Shown: in pieces, positions 16,762-23,834 of the stretch | Layout of the letters: each line of letters opens with the position of its first letter | Position numbering within the stretch: position 1 is the stretch's first letter | The notes under the pieces: generated by a model | Database searches by the model: none | What the model was told of the DNA's origin: nothing | The model's input: the letters and a program-made list of their open reading frames with translations, nothing else | Translations under genes and position numbers: made by a program | From: a virus | DNA: 40,441 nt | IMG/VR virus record: IMGVR_UViG_3300003323_001309 | Span: 1 to 40,441 of that record | Strand: one strand, 5' to 3'

Positions 16762-18414
16762 ATGATTCTTTTTATATTTGTATTTATTTGTTTTTTTAAT
16801 ATTTCTTTTGCATCTGATAATGATTATTCAGATATTGTAATTCAGGACTCGGCTCCAAAAATCCAACATGTTTTGAAGCCTTATGTAAAACGAGTTCAAA
16901 ATTTTCATTTATCCTCCTCTAACGAGAGTGATGTTCATTCTATTTCCCTTGTTACTTATCCTCTTTTATCTCAAGAAAAAGATCTCGAAAAGTTTTCTCA
17001 AAAATTAGATAGGAATTTCTTTTCTTCTTATTCTACAAAAATAATAATTTCTTCTTTAATCTGTTCATTAGTAGGTGGAATTGTTCCTCATCCTTCTTGT
17101 GGATATATAATTGATAATATTGGCAATTTTTTAAAGGTTCCTATTTCTAGTGTAGGTTCTAATCTTTTAATTTCATGGATTACAATTTCGATGACTCCTG
17201 TTTTTATGGTTCAATCCTATAATTTAGGAAAGAAATCTTTTTCTTTTTTATTTGGAGATAGGAAATTTACATCTTCTACGGATTCTGAAAAGGATATTGA
17301 TCCTCATTTTTTGAAGTGGAGTACAAAACATTATATTGCTAAGGGAATACTTATTACAAGCGCTTCTATTAACGCTCTCATCCCTCTTGTTTTAATGAAA
17401 GATTCTGAGAAAGATTTTCCCTTATTCTTTCAAATTACAGCTTTTCCTTTTTATATAGCGTGGTTTGAAAATTATTATAAAGTTGGTTCTTTCAATATTG
17501 ATTATCTTTTTAGATTTTATGGTTATACGGTAAAAAGCAATTTCGAAAAAAGAGAGATTCTTAAGAAGAAAATTCTTATTTTTAAAGAGTGCATTACTCA
17601 AGATAGCGCTCTTTCACAGGATATTTACCACCTTATTTCAGAAAGAAAAAAGAAAAATTTTTCTTTAGAAGACGGCGCTCCATTTTCTCTCAGTCTCTTA
17701 TTTTGTAGAGATTATTCACGTCTTGATACTGATGAGCAACTAGATGAGAGTGAGAATTTTGGGAAAATAAGCTTTTTATTAAATTTTAAAAAAGACTTTG
17801 ATTCAAATTCTCATTCTATTTTTGATGATATTTGTCAATGGACAAGTCCCTTTATTATAGGAGCAGCTTTTTACTCCCGCTATTGCATTAATGAATATCT
17901 GCTAGATATTTTCTTGAAAGAAATTGGAGTTCCTTCTGATGTTTCTCTTATAACGGCTACCACGTTTTCTGCTTTTGAAGCTATTTATAAAGCTACGATG
18001 ACTAATTATACTCAACAATCTTATTTAAAAAGCTGGGGTGGACTTTTTAGGAAAACTAGCAATTTCCCTTACATAAGGAAATGCATGAATGGAGTGTCAC
18101 TTATAAATGGTGTTTTATTTTCACTTCCTAATCTTGTAGCAGGCCTAGAAGTTTTTAAAGGTTATAGTACCTTAACCCAAGTTTCTTATTTAGTGCCTCA
18201 ATTTTTAATGGATTTCTCTTATTATGATTCTTTCTTCTCTCGTCAATATCAGAATCTCTTTACTAAAGTTTCTTCCATTAAAGAAAAAAATATTGGTATA
18301 AGTGGAAAGAGGGCTCATTTGATTTCTTATGCTGATAAACTTTATAAAGACATTGATAAGTTTGATTTTGAAACAATTGAGAAAATTTATCAACTCACTC
18401 AGCAGGGTCTTTAA
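16762..18414 (+). CDS. Large multi-TM membrane protein of unknown function
   Basis: This 550-residue protein starts with a signal-like segment (MILFIFVFICFFNISFAS). After a polar region of about 75 residues come several hydrophobic segments: about 95-115 (IIISSLICSLVGGIVPHP), 130-155, 195-215, 220-235, 370-385, 398-410 and 450-470. Polar loops contain FLFGDRKF and long acidic stretches. It is the only rightward gene between two leftward operons and looks like an independently acquired cargo gene divergent from the barrel gene. The family is not recognised. An envelope-modifying or exclusion function is only a guess. Its last 20 bases overlap the convergent gene at 18395-18658. Confidence 0.7.
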   Translation: MILFIFVFICFFNISFASDNDYSDIVIQDSAPKIQHVLKPYVKRVQNFHLSSSNESDVHSISLVTYPLLSQEKDLEKFSQKLDRNFFSSYSTKIIISSLICSLVGGIVPHPSCGYIIDNIGNFLKVPISSVGSNLLISWITISMTPVFMVQSYNLGKKSFSFLFGDRKFTSSTDSEKDIDPHFLKWSTKHYIAKGILITSASINALIPLVLMKDSEKDFPLFFQITAFPFYIAWFENYYKVGSFNIDYLFRFYGYTVKSNFEKREILKKKILIFKECITQDSALSQDIYHLISERKKKNFSLEDGAPFSLSLLFCRDYSRLDTDEQLDESENFGKISFLLNFKKDFDSNSHSIFDDICQWTSPFIIGAAFYSRYCINEYLLDIFLKEIGVPSDVSLITATTFSAFEAIYKATMTNYTQQSYLKSWGGLFRKTSNFPYIRKCMNGVSLINGVLFSLPNLVAGLEVFKGYSTLTQVSYLVPQFLMDFSYYDSFFSRQYQNLFTKVSSIKEKNIGISGKRAHLISYADKLYKDIDKFDFETIEKIYQLTQQGL

Positions 18415-18658
18415 ATTCAGGAATTTCTATAATTTCTCTTTTTAGCTCCATAAATCCTTTTTCTATATCTATTTTTGCTATTGAACTCCATCTCCCAACT
18501 CCAGATATTGTTTTATCTGTATCTAAATAAAACACATCATTTCTAATTTTACTTATATAATTAAGTATTTCTATCTCCATATTATTAATTTTTTCTATTT
18601 CATATTCTTTTGATTCTTTTGTCATATATAATTTATTGCCCACGTACCTTAAGCTCAT
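18395..18658 (-). CDS. Acb2/Vs.4-like small protein (candidate anti-CBASS/anti-Thoeris nucleotide sponge)
   Basis: This 87-residue leftward protein is predicted to be two helices joined by a short linker. Its C-terminal half, RWSSIAKIDIEKGFMELK (from residue 56) and the ending IxxPEF, closely follows the pattern I know from the Acb2/T4 Vs.4 family (RWLxIAxTDLQxGFMALxRxxxxPxxF), small hexameric proteins of about 90 residues that bind cyclic nucleotides and blunt CBASS and related signalling. The N-terminal helix (KINNMEIEILNYISKI) fits the family's first helix. The match is from memory of the motif, not a search. It is the last gene of the long leftward block, directly after the SLATT-like gene. 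The stop overlaps the convergent 550-residue gene by 20 bases. Confidence 0.6.
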   Translation of the reverse strand: MSLRYVGNKLYMTKESKEYEIEKINNMEIEILNYISKIRNDVFYLDTDKTISGVGRWSSIAKIDIEKGFMELKREIIEIPEFKDPAE

Positions 18659-18681
18659 TATCTTTTACTTTCTCTTTTTAA

Positions 18682-19158
18682 TTATTTATCTATCTTCTTC
18701 TTGGCTTTCTTAAAATAACGCTCTGGAGGGGTTGGAGAGACATCACGCTCATTATCCATACGTTCCATCAATATTCTAAATTCTAAACTAAATTTTTCAA
18801 AATCGGCAAGTGCTGTAATCAAATGTGCTTGACGAAAACGATCTTGTAGTATTTTGAATTGCACGGCACTCTTACTTATGGAAGCCAAGTTCTGATCAAA
18901 ACCAAGTGCTCTAAATATTGCCGGCAGTACTCCAGCTAGCAAACCACAAAAACTGCTGACCCAACTCCACTGCGCACATTGAGTCAGAAGGGGGCAAGCA
19001 TAGAAAGATATTCCACCTAAAACAATCTCAATAACTATAAATGCTTGTCGATAAAAATAAAGTCTTTTTAGCCATTCATAAAATGTAGTAGAAGTATAAA
19101 GACAGGATTCTTCCTGCCGTTTGCATTCATCAACAAGAGTCTGTATGCGATCTTCCAT
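18682..19158 (-). CDS. SLATT-like two-TM protein
   Basis: The 158-residue product has an N-terminal helix with CLYTSTTFYEWL (residues 19-30), two TM segments (about 38-58 and 66-84) and a long amphipathic helix, and ends in PPERYFKKAKKKI. This is the layout of SLATT domains, 2-TM proteins predicted as membrane-perturbing effectors in nucleotide-sensing defence systems, where the CxYTS motif and a proline-rich end before the last helix are common. Its base composition looks less AT-rich than the neighbours, hinting at separate origin. It lies next to the Acb2-like gene, which is suggestive for a role around CBASS-type defence. A phage membrane or holin-like role cannot be excluded. Confidence 0.65.
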   Translation of the reverse strand: MEDRIQTLVDECKRQEESCLYTSTTFYEWLKRLYFYRQAFIVIEIVLGGISFYACPLLTQCAQWSWVSSFCGLLAGVLPAIFRALGFDQNLASISKSAVQFKILQDRFRQAHLITALADFEKFSLEFRILMERMDNERDVSPTPPERYFKKAKKKIDK

Positions 19159-19227
19159 TATTTAGTACTTTCTTTTATCTTTCGTTAGCGTATTCTCACT
19201 AATGAAATTTAGAGTATTATCTTTCCA

Positions 19228-19515
19228 TTATCCTTTTCTTTCTTGGAAAAAGGGAGTGTTAAGATGATATATTGCCATTCTTCTAAAATCAAAATCTTTT
19301 AAATATTCATCAAATAATTCAGCACTGTAACAAAGAGGATCTGAATTTTTTAAAGCTTCTATTGCTTCTTTCTCTATTTCTTCTATCCAATTTAGAAATT
19401 CATATTTTTGTTCTGAAAATTCTTTGAGTTTTGATTCAAATCTTTTTCTCATATAAATCTCATCATAATATTTTTTAGGATTATTATTTTTAATTGGAAA
19501 TTGTATTACATTCAT
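19228..19515 (-). CDS. Small acidic protein of unknown function
   Basis: This 95-residue ORF has a strong ribosome site (AGGAG 7 bases before the ATG). The product is helical and charged (EEIEKEAIEALKNSDPLCYS) with an aromatic C-terminal part (FDFRRMAIYHLNTPFFQ) and no TM segment. It sits between the endolysin and the SLATT-like gene in the leftward block. The 68-base gap following it up to the SLATT gene start holds no feature I can name. Family not recognised. Confidence 0.65.
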   Translation of the reverse strand: MNVIQFPIKNNNPKKYYDEIYMRKRFESKLKEFSEQKYEFLNWIEEIEKEAIEALKNSDPLCYSAELFDEYLKDFDFRRMAIYHLNTPFFQERKG

Positions 19516-19539
19516 TTTTCTTCTCCTTGCTTCTCCTGT

Positions 19540-20037
19540 TTATATAAACAAACTTTCTTTTTCTATCTCCGATAAATAAATATGTTGATGGTCAAAGGTA
19601 TGTATTTCTTTTTTACGACGCATTATAAGACCTTGTAGAATATTTCCTTTAGAATCTTTCGTCCATTTGCTCCACCATGTTAATGCTGCCTTGTGTTCAT
19701 TTTTTCTTAGATTTTTATATACATTTGATTTACTAAAGTTTCCTATTCCTATGTTATATGTAAAACTTACTAATGAATCATACTTTTTTTGTTCAAGCTC
19801 TTCTAAAAATGTTCTTCCAAAAAGATTAAAGAGTCCTCTTTCTAAAGAGTAAATATCTTTTTTAAAAAGCTCTTCTGCGTCTTCATAAGTAATTTTATTA
19901 AAGTGGTGTTCATCATCTTTCAAAGCATGACCCCATCCGATTGTTTTAATTCCGCCCGAATCCAAATATGCGTTTAAACGTAGACCTTCGAAGTTCTTAA
20001 TAAGAGATTCTCCTTCTAAAGAGAGTTTTTTATTCAT
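19540..20037 (-). CDS. Endolysin, T4-type lysozyme (GH24)
   Basis: The 165-residue protein is a muramidase that cleaves the MurNAc-GlcNAc bond of peptidoglycan. It has the GH24 catalytic pattern Glu17-x8-Asp26-x5-Thr32 in NFEGLRLNAYLDSGG and KTIGWGH, equivalent to E11/D20/T26 of T4 lysozyme. It also has the C-terminal-lobe motifs LVSFTYNIGIGNF and LIMRRKKE. The length equals T4 lysozyme. There is no signal peptide, so it accumulates in the cytoplasm and needs a holin. Its start overlaps the upstream HD-domain gene by 8 bases. The spanins at 24965-25421 are separate and on the opposite strand, so lysis genes are split over the genome. Confidence 0.93.
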   Translation of the reverse strand: MNKKLSLEGESLIKNFEGLRLNAYLDSGGIKTIGWGHALKDDEHHFNKITYEDAEELFKKDIYSLERGLFNLFGRTFLEELEQKKYDSLVSFTYNIGIGNFSKSNVYKNLRKNEHKAALTWWSKWTKDSKGNILQGLIMRRKKEIHTFDHQHIYLSEIEKESLFI

Positions 20038-20566
20038 TGTCTTTTAACTTTTCCTCTGCCTCTCTAATAATATCCTTAGCCATACTCATAAAAAGGGGAT
20101 TTCCCTTTGTTAAGTGATTTAAAAGTTTCTTTTTTTCTTCAAGGTAAATGCTTGCAAATTTGGGGTCATATTCAACAATCGAGCTAGTATTACTTATAAG
20201 GTCACAAATTTTTATATCTTGCACCCAATAAGGTTGGAGAATTAATCTTTCTATGGATTTTTTATTTCTTTCTTGTCGGTTCCCTTCTTCAAGATCAGAA
20301 AGCCCTCGGACTGCGTATAAAATTTCTTCTCCAAAATTAATGCTAATGGTAGAAGATCCTACATTGCAATCTTCCATGCAATCATGAAGCCAGCTTGTTG
20401 CTATTACTACGGGTTCATCACCGTATAAGGTGCTAATTAATCCTGCTACTTCTGCTAAATGGTTCCAATAAGGAAGTCCTGTATATTTTCTCTTTTGATT
20501 TTCGTGAATTTTCATAGCAAAACACATCGCAGTATGAGCTACATTAAAATCTCCTATCTTAGGCAT
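20030..20566 (-). CDS. HD-domain hydrolase of the Mesh1/SpoT (alarmone hydrolase) type
   Basis: This 178-residue protein carries the full metal and catalytic set of small (p)ppGpp hydrolases: HENQKRK at 21-27, PYWNH with His36, the HD pair His61-Asp62, Glu65-Asp66, and Asp122 with Asn126 in KICDLISN. Spacing and length agree closely with human MESH1 and the SpoT hydrolase domain. The synthetase domain is absent. Such enzymes remove the 3'-pyrophosphate of ppGpp. MESH1 also acts on NADPH, so the substrate is not certain. The start has GGAG 8 bases upstream and overlaps the RuvC-like gene by 8 bases. A phage could use it to keep the host out of stringent arrest. Confidence 0.82.
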   Translation of the reverse strand: MPKIGDFNVAHTAMCFAMKIHENQKRKYTGLPYWNHLAEVAGLISTLYGDEPVVIATSWLHDCMEDCNVGSSTISINFGEEILYAVRGLSDLEEGNRQERNKKSIERLILQPYWVQDIKICDLISNTSSIVEYDPKFASIYLEEKKKLLNHLTKGNPLFMSMAKDIIREAEEKLKDNE

Positions 20567-21071
20567 TATCTAATCTCCAGTAAAGCAATGCCAACGCATC
20601 TGCTTCATTATCATCATGAGGCTTATGTCCCCGTCCTCTAATGGCCTGAATCACTTCCTCTTTGCTGGCATTCCCTTTCCCTGTAATAAACTTCTTAATA
20701 GTCCCTACAGGGATGCCTTGATAAGGTATTTCTCTTTTCTCGCACCAAGATGTTAAGGTTCCCATAAAACCCCCGTAGGCATGTGCTGCATCCACCCCTA
20801 TGTGTCTTCTGACTTCTTCAAAGACGACTTCTTTTATATTTGTACGTTGAAAAGCGTGAGACCTATTAAAACTATTGGGAGGATTATCGGGAGGCGATAC
20901 CAAAAAGTTTATCCTTTCAAGGAACTTTTCAAACTTAAGAAACCTCATCCCCCCCCCGCTATAACGATCATTTTTAAACGATTCTGTGCCACTAAAAATT
21001 TTAGTGATTTTGTTTTCTTGATAGATAGCCCACCCCATTGTTGTAGCGAGATCAAGTGCTAGTATGGTCAT
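20559..21071 (-). CDS. RuvC-like Holliday-junction resolvase
   Basis: The 170-residue protein has the RNase H-fold acidic set expected of RuvC-type resolvases: Asp7 in ILALDLATTMGWA, Glu85/Glu86 in VVFEEV, and Asp153/Asp154 with Glu156 and Asp158 in HDDNEADALALL. It would resolve branched recombination or replication intermediates before packaging, in line with the RecT and YqaJ genes of the same block. It starts at an ATGA overlap with the upstream gene. The length is typical. A G/C-rich tract (CCCCCCCC near 20950) in its coding sequence could cause slippage. Confidence 0.85.
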   Translation of the reverse strand: MTILALDLATTMGWAIYQENKITKIFSGTESFKNDRYSGGGMRFLKFEKFLERINFLVSPPDNPPNSFNRSHAFQRTNIKEVVFEEVRRHIGVDAAHAYGGFMGTLTSWCEKREIPYQGIPVGTIKKFITGKGNASKEEVIQAIRGRGHKPHDDNEADALALLYWRLDNA

Positions 21072-21334
21072 TTTTTTCTTTTCTTAATACTCATTTCTAA
21101 TATTTTCTTTTCTGCTACTAATTCTTTTATTTCCATATGATAGTTGTATAAGCTTCCTTCTATGCTTTTCAGTAAAAAATCAAAATCGTACAACTTCTTT
21201 TCTCTTATTATTATTTTATTTAATTCTTCTTTTATTGAATTCATTTCATTTTGAAAATTTATTATTATTTTTTCTAAACGGATATCTTTTTCTTTTATAT
21301 TCCATATGTATTTTAATCGATTAAATATGTTCAT
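21068..21334 (-). CDS. Small coiled-coil protein of unknown function
   Basis: This 88-residue helical protein is rich in K, E and I (NFQNEMNSIKEELNKIIIRE; MEIKELVAEKKILEMSIKKR), with no TM segment or catalytic motif. It begins in an ATGA overlap with a 35-residue ORF and ends in an ATGA overlap with the resolvase gene, so it is translated with it. Function unknown. It may be an accessory of the recombination genes. Confidence 0.6.
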   Translation of the reverse strand: MNIFNRLKYIWNIKEKDIRLEKIIINFQNEMNSIKEELNKIIIREKKLYDFDFLLKSIEGSLYNYHMEIKELVAEKKILEMSIKKRKK

Positions 21335-21438
21335 TTATTTTTTTCCTTTTTTTCTTCTAATTTTGAAACCTTATCTTTAATATTTTTAATTTCTTCATCA
21401 ATTTCTTTTATATAACTATAACTTATAATAGATGGCAT
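21331..21438 (-). CDS. Tiny helical ORF (35 residues)
   Basis: The product starts MPSIISYSYIKEIDEE, then is a charged helix. The stop TGA overlaps the start of the next gene as ATGA, the coupling typical of this genome, which is the main support. No clear ribosome site is seen, so the call is weak. Confidence 0.35.
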   Translation of the reverse strand: MPSIISYSYIKEIDEEIKNIKDKVSKLEEKKEKNK

Positions 21439-21451
21439 ATGCAAAATTTGT

Positions 21452-21763
21452 TTACTTATACTTTTTTTCCCTCATAAATCCTATATCCTTCATTGTTGTT
21501 GAATAAGAATCGGAGTTTCCGAAATTATCATCGTATCTTTTTTTATCATCTGATTTTTTGAAGACTCGTATTGTAGAAATAGAGTTTTTATAGACGAGTT
21601 GATCATCTCCTTCAAAGTCTGGTATGTTAATGGTAAACTTATCAAAATCAGCTATCCTTCCTGTTATTTTGATTCCATTATATAAAAATATATTTACTAT
21701 CTTTTTCTTTTCACTCATTTTTTTAAGAAATATTTCTTGAGTGGTGAGTTTTTGTTTGGACAT
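21452..21763 (-). CDS. hfq: Hfq-like RNA-binding protein
   Basis: The 103-residue protein aligns well with bacterial Hfq. TTQEIFLKKM at 7-16 corresponds to LQDPFLNAL, the Sm1 motif is VNIFLYNGIKITGRIADFDK (23-42), and the Sm2 motif is QLVYKNSISTI (55-65). Hfq forms a hexameric ring that pairs small RNAs with mRNAs and binds poly(A) and poly(U). The conserved YKH of the uridine pocket is YKN here, so His57 (E. coli numbering) is replaced by Asn60. A charged tail of about 35 residues follows, ending KYK. AAGGA lies 7 bases before the ATG. Neighbours include an RNA ligase and small membrane genes. Phage-borne Hfq would let the phage retune host RNA control or replace host Hfq. Confidence 0.87.
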   Translation of the reverse strand: MSKQKLTTQEIFLKKMSEKKKIVNIFLYNGIKITGRIADFDKFTINIPDFEGDDQLVYKNSISTIRVFKKSDDKKRYDDNFGNSDSYSTTMKDIGFMREKKYK

Positions 21764-21774
21764 TTTGTTTCCTT

Positions 21775-21903
21775 TTACATAAAGATTTTTTTGAACATAT
21801 ATAAAGCAACGCTTGCTGTTATAAGAATAATCGTATAATAATATATTTTACTTTTTTTCTTTTTTTTGCATTTCTGTAAACTCATTAAGTAATAATATCT
21901 CAT
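21775..21903 (-). CDS. Small one-TM protein (42 residues)
   Basis: The product has a basic N-terminal half (QKCKKKKKSK) and one hydrophobic segment (IYYYTIILITASVALYMF). The stop is 11 bases ahead of the Hfq-like start. AAGAGAAA lies upstream of the ATG. It could be a small inner-membrane protein, possibly a holin or antiholin, but no family is recognised. The 93 bases between it and the next upstream gene contain an open frame without a usual start codon. Confidence 0.45.
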   Translation of the reverse strand: MRYYYLMSLQKCKKKKKSKIYYYTIILITASVALYMFKKIFM

Positions 21904-21996
21904 TAATTTTCTCTTATGTTTTTTAATGATTTAATTTTTTAATTAAGTCATCACTTCTAAAATCAATAAACTCTTTTAATAAATCTCTTAAGATAT

Positions 21997-22188
21997 TTAT
22001 TTTTTTTCTCTCTCATTAATGTTTATAATTAGAGCACTAAATATATATCTAACTATTCTCATCATGATGATATGTGCAAATTCACTTGATTTTTCCTTTT
22101 GAATCTCTTTTATTTTTTCATCTAAATAATCTATTATATTAGATGATTCTCTCTCTAAATCTTCAAGATTTAATTTTTCTATAGTCAT
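21997..22188 (-). CDS. Small helical protein of unknown function
   Basis: This 63-residue ORF starts 5 bases after the stop of the RNA-ligase gene. The product has an acidic helix (EDLERESSNIIDYLDEKIKE) followed by a moderately hydrophobic one (AHIIMMRIVRYIFSALIIN). No good ribosome site is seen, so translation may be coupled to the ligase. Family not recognised. Confidence 0.55.
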   Translation of the reverse strand: MTIEKLNLEDLERESSNIIDYLDEKIKEIQKEKSSEFAHIIMMRIVRYIFSALIININEREKK

Positions 22189-22193
22189 TTAAT

Positions 22194-22829
22194 CTAACTT
22201 TCAAAATCTTTTGTTTTTAACTTTAAAATTAATCTATCTCCGTTTGGTGTAATCAGAGGTTCCGAAGTCCTACCTATAAGACCTTCGGCCTGTACTGGAA
22301 TTTCAGATGCTTTACTAAAAAAACCTTTTTTTACGAATTCAACTGCTTCCTTAAGAGAGCTCGTAAACAAAAATGGTACTGTTTCAAATCCAGCTTTTTG
22401 TATAATTTCAAAAGCATTTTTAGAAGAAAGCCATTTTCCATTAACCTTTACATCAAATCCAATAAATCTTTCTGTAAGGCATCCACTTTTACCTCTTTGG
22501 ATTTTTCCTCCAAATCCTTCTCCATAAATGATTAATTCTTTATCTTCAAATTCTTCATTTAAATATTTGAGATTAATTTTATCATTGATAAAATTAATTA
22601 TTTCTTTTATGGGTTCTGCTTTCTCTGTTCTTCCTCTTATTGTTATCTCTTTCTTAGAGTACAATATAGAAATATTAGCTCCATCTAATTTTTCAGTAAA
22701 ATCCCATTTATTTATTAATGGATATATAATATAAAGAGGTGAGTATTCTGTAAATCTTTCTATATTTACTTTTTTATTTTTTTCATCTCTATGAAAGGGT
22801 GTCCATATTTTTGGATAAAAGTTACTCAT
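22194..22829 (-). CDS. RNA ligase
   Basis: The 211-residue protein has the nucleotidyltransferase motifs of ATP-dependent RNA ligases: motif I EKLDGANI at 46-53 with the adenylated Lys47, IRGRT at 64-68 (Ia), FIGFDV at 122-127 (III), AEGLIGR at 181-187 (IV) and LKLKTKDF at 202-209 (V). It would seal 3'-OH/5'-phosphate RNA ends. Phages use such enzymes to repair tRNAs cut by host anticodon nucleases. No partner kinase/phosphatase (Pnkp) is seen in the window. It starts right after the RecT stop, with GGAG inside the RecT end, so the two are co-translated. Confidence 0.87.
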   Translation of the reverse strand: MSNFYPKIWTPFHRDEKNKKVNIERFTEYSPLYIIYPLINKWDFTEKLDGANISILYSKKEITIRGRTEKAEPIKEIINFINDKINLKYLNEEFEDKELIIYGEGFGGKIQRGKSGCLTERFIGFDVKVNGKWLSSKNAFEIIQKAGFETVPFLFTSSLKEAVEFVKKGFFSKASEIPVQAEGLIGRTSEPLITPNGDRLILKLKTKDFES

Positions 22830-23642
22830 TTAATCTAATTCTCCTATTCTCATGGCTACTTCATCTGATTTACTTGTCTCTTCCATAAAAGATATCTCTT
22901 TTATTTCATCTAAGGATTCGCTTTCTAAAACAAAAGATTCTTTAATTGGATCTCCTCTTTCATAAGCATCTTCTTTTGCTAATAATTGAGTGACTTCGGC
23001 ACTTACTGGTAGTAGATTAAATAATCTTCTAATAGAAGTTTTCTTTCCCATTGCATTATAATGTTTATCCCAAATGGAAGAAGATTTTGAATTTTTTTTG
23101 ATTTCATCTACTTCTTCTTTTCTTAAAACAACATATTGAAATCCTCCTCCCATAAGAGAAGCGCAAGCGTAGAAATGAGTGATATTTCCATTATTATCAT
23201 GTATATTTGGTTTATGTTTTAGAAAAGGATCAGATCCATATTCAAAATCAAAAAAGTCATTAGAATATACTACATCGGCATGTAGATTTTTAATTTTTCC
23301 AGACCTATGAGCAAGATCTATCATTCCTTTATACCCTAAAATAAGTTGGCATTCTTGTTGGCCGTCTTTTTTATTAAGAAAAGGTACCAGATATCCTTGA
23401 CCAAAAGCGCTTCCTAATTCTAATCCCATTTGAGAAGCTGTTAATATAGAACCTGCAAAAGATTCTACAGTGCATTCTTTTAATTTCGGGTTTTTTCTTA
23501 CTTCTGTTAAAGCAATTCTTGCAAGCCTGTCTGCTGTTAAATGACGTGGCAGCGCATTTTTTATTTCTTTTTTAAAGTCTGGACTAATAAGCATACTTGC
23601 AATTGTTAAAGGTCGTTTCTCTATTTTTTGAACTTGTGTCAT
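22830..23642 (-). CDS. recT: RecT-family single-strand annealing protein
   Basis: The 270-residue product has the RecT signatures: SILTASQMGLELG at about 65-77, YLVPFLNKKDG, CQLILGYKGMIDLAHRSGKI at about 98-117, then the YSNDFFDFEYG segment and the acidic C-terminal tail. RecT-type proteins coat ssDNA and anneal complementary strands and work with a 5'-3' exonuclease. The YqaJ-type exonuclease gene lies just upstream in the same operon, so the pair is equivalent to RecE/RecT or Red. GAGGAAAG precedes the ATG. The size is typical (about 270). Confidence 0.95.
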   Translation of the reverse strand: MTQVQKIEKRPLTIASMLISPDFKKEIKNALPRHLTADRLARIALTEVRKNPKLKECTVESFAGSILTASQMGLELGSAFGQGYLVPFLNKKDGQQECQLILGYKGMIDLAHRSGKIKNLHADVVYSNDFFDFEYGSDPFLKHKPNIHDNNGNITHFYACASLMGGGFQYVVLRKEEVDEIKKNSKSSSIWDKHYNAMGKKTSIRRLFNLLPVSAEVTQLLAKEDAYERGDPIKESFVLESESLDEIKEISFMEETSKSDEVAMRIGELD

Positions 23643-23665
23643 TTTACTTTCCTCTATTTAATATT

Positions 23666-23824
23666 CTATAAATGTTTTTCTTGTAGAACTGACGTGCCAA
23701 GATTGGATATTTTTTTCAAATTCGAGTTATCTAACTTTCGAGCACATGAGTCACATACATAATGTACGCGTGGGTTTTTAAAAACTTCTTCGCTCTCATA
23801 CCATATGAAAAACCTTTTTTTCAC
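23666..23824 (-). CDS. Small CxxC protein (52 residues)
   Basis: The ORF has a GTG start with AAGGA about 8 bases upstream, 11 bases after the stop of the exonuclease gene. The product begins MKKRFFIWYESEEVF and contains HYVCDSCARKL, a single CxxC that could bind zinc as a dimer. It sits between exonuclease and RecT, so it is co-transcribed with them. Function unknown, perhaps a regulator or accessory of recombination. Confidence 0.55.
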   Translation of the reverse strand: MKKRFFIWYESEEVFKNPRVHYVCDSCARKLDNSNLKKISNLGTSVLQEKHL

Positions 23825-23834
23825 TTATCTATCC

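Noticed and set aside
21904-21996. Open leftward frame between two small genes (about 25 codons, RDLLKEFIDFRSDDLIKKLN)
   Set aside because: It looks coding but has stops just upstream and no ATG, GTG or TTG start, so I cannot define a gene.
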